From assembly GCF_030247195.1 (NCBI RefSeq), contig NC_080671.1, positions 466,608,766 to 466,672,765 of the forward strand: a stretch of 64,000 bases of DNA. The letters run 5' to 3'. A program made the position numbers and the translations under genes. Positions 63,451-64,000 of this stretch are shown piece after piece; within the stretch, counting starts at the first letter, position 1, and the number at the start of each line of letters is the position of its first letter. The notes under the pieces are model-generated. The model made no database searches, had not been told where the DNA came from, and saw nothing but the letters and a program-made list of their open reading frames with translations. Source of the DNA: Topomyia yanbarensis. Taxonomy: Eukaryota > Arthropoda > Insecta > Diptera > Culicidae.

Positions 63451-64000
63451 TTATAAACGCGGTCTCAGTCGTGAACATTCAAACGTCCGTGTTCGCACGA
63501 TCATGGATCCGTCCCGGAAATCTTTACCCTCGGTCCTACATTCAGCTGCACAAAAAATCCTCCTTTCCTCATCAAATCCTTCAAACTCTGATGGTAGCAT
63601 ATCTATTTCACTGTTTTCCTCCAAAGCACTGCTCACTTCATAATCCGATTCTACCATGGTATTTAGCAAATTCTTCGCTTTTCTTTTCAACTTTTCCTTA
63701 TCAAGCGCCCAATCCTGCCACTGTTCTGCATTTATGCCGCTCTTTTCAATATCTTCTCTGATCATTGTACGCCAGGTGAAAGCAGGTCTTCCTAATTTCT
63801 TTGGTTCATTCGATTCTGTATTTGAGCGTTGTTCTCAGTATACTTTCATTTCCCCTTCTTAAGATGGGCCCATAGAAATTAAGGCGTGCTATCCTTATTT
63901 GGTTGTTGATGGTTTTTCCCTTCAGTATCTTTGGTGCTATCTGTTCTAGAGGTATCTGTTCTTGTTGATCGGTCTCCTCGATATTTTTCTCCTCCTCAGT
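63451..64000 (-). pseudogene. LINE ORF2 C-terminus (RTE-like), runs off the window edge
   Basis: The minus strand from the edge reads NNQIRIARLNFYGPILRRGN, then KKLGRPAFTWRTMIREDIEK, INAEQWQDWALDKEKLKRKA. It ends in an acidic then Arg-rich tail at the stop near 63451. The 'RL-x-F-x-G-x-ILR...GRP-x-x-TWR...D' pattern is typical of the C-terminus of RTE-like LINE polyproteins. It lies in the FNDC3 intron on the same strand. The last 104 codons are open, so the copy is fairly young. Confidence 0.65.

Overview
The window looks like a mosquito chromosome, most likely Aedes or a close culicine. A tRNA-headed SINE matching what I know of the Aedes Feilai family lies at 5535-5809. The host genes are sparse, have short introns and sit in AT-rich DNA. 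Almost everything else is transposon on transposon: non-LTR retrotransposon debris on both strands, many short terminal-inverted-repeat elements with readable target duplications, and one LTR retrotransposon. There is no sign of bacterial genes, CRISPR, rRNA or free tRNA genes.

Layout. 1-1750: a decayed glycogen branching enzyme pseudogene split by a hAT-like element that is itself split by a Tc1/mariner-like element, then a broken DnaJ fragment. 4510-8039: two inverted copies of a 0.9-kb TTAA-flanked foldback element, with a SINE between them. 8750-15100: mariner debris, LINE pieces, a 5'-truncated ORF1-only LINE and a three-level nest (hAT, TA-type MITE, TTAA-type MITE). 16400-20396: the host island. 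It holds the last exon and long 3' region of a plus-strand coiled-coil gene, facing a complete four-exon METTL18-type protein histidine methyltransferase gene on the minus strand. 22960-38560: mariner, LINE and MITE layers, including a 1.19-kb LINE-derived insertion with a 9-bp target duplication and a complete 1289-bp LINE that encodes only ORF1 (330 aa) between exact 10-bp duplications. 42919-48233: a probable 5.3-kb hAT element carrying an exon-like segment, LINE ORF1 debris and a second, long-inverted-repeat hAT element. 50422-55826: a Ty3/gypsy element with nearly identical 267-bp LTRs, a canonical -1 frameshift heptamer and four in-frame stops. 60600-62638: the last coding exon and 3' region of an FNDC3-type fibronectin type III membrane protein on the minus strand. 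An RTE-like LINE tail runs off the right edge.

Most of the new information is in transposon architecture. The ORF1-only LINE, and a second diverged one at 11434-12260, behave like non-autonomous 'gag-only' retroelements. Many insertions are precise enough that the interrupted reading frame can be read straight across the target site, so relative insertion order can be assigned without a database. The methyltransferase and FNDC3 genes are the only host genes I consider functional on sequence alone.
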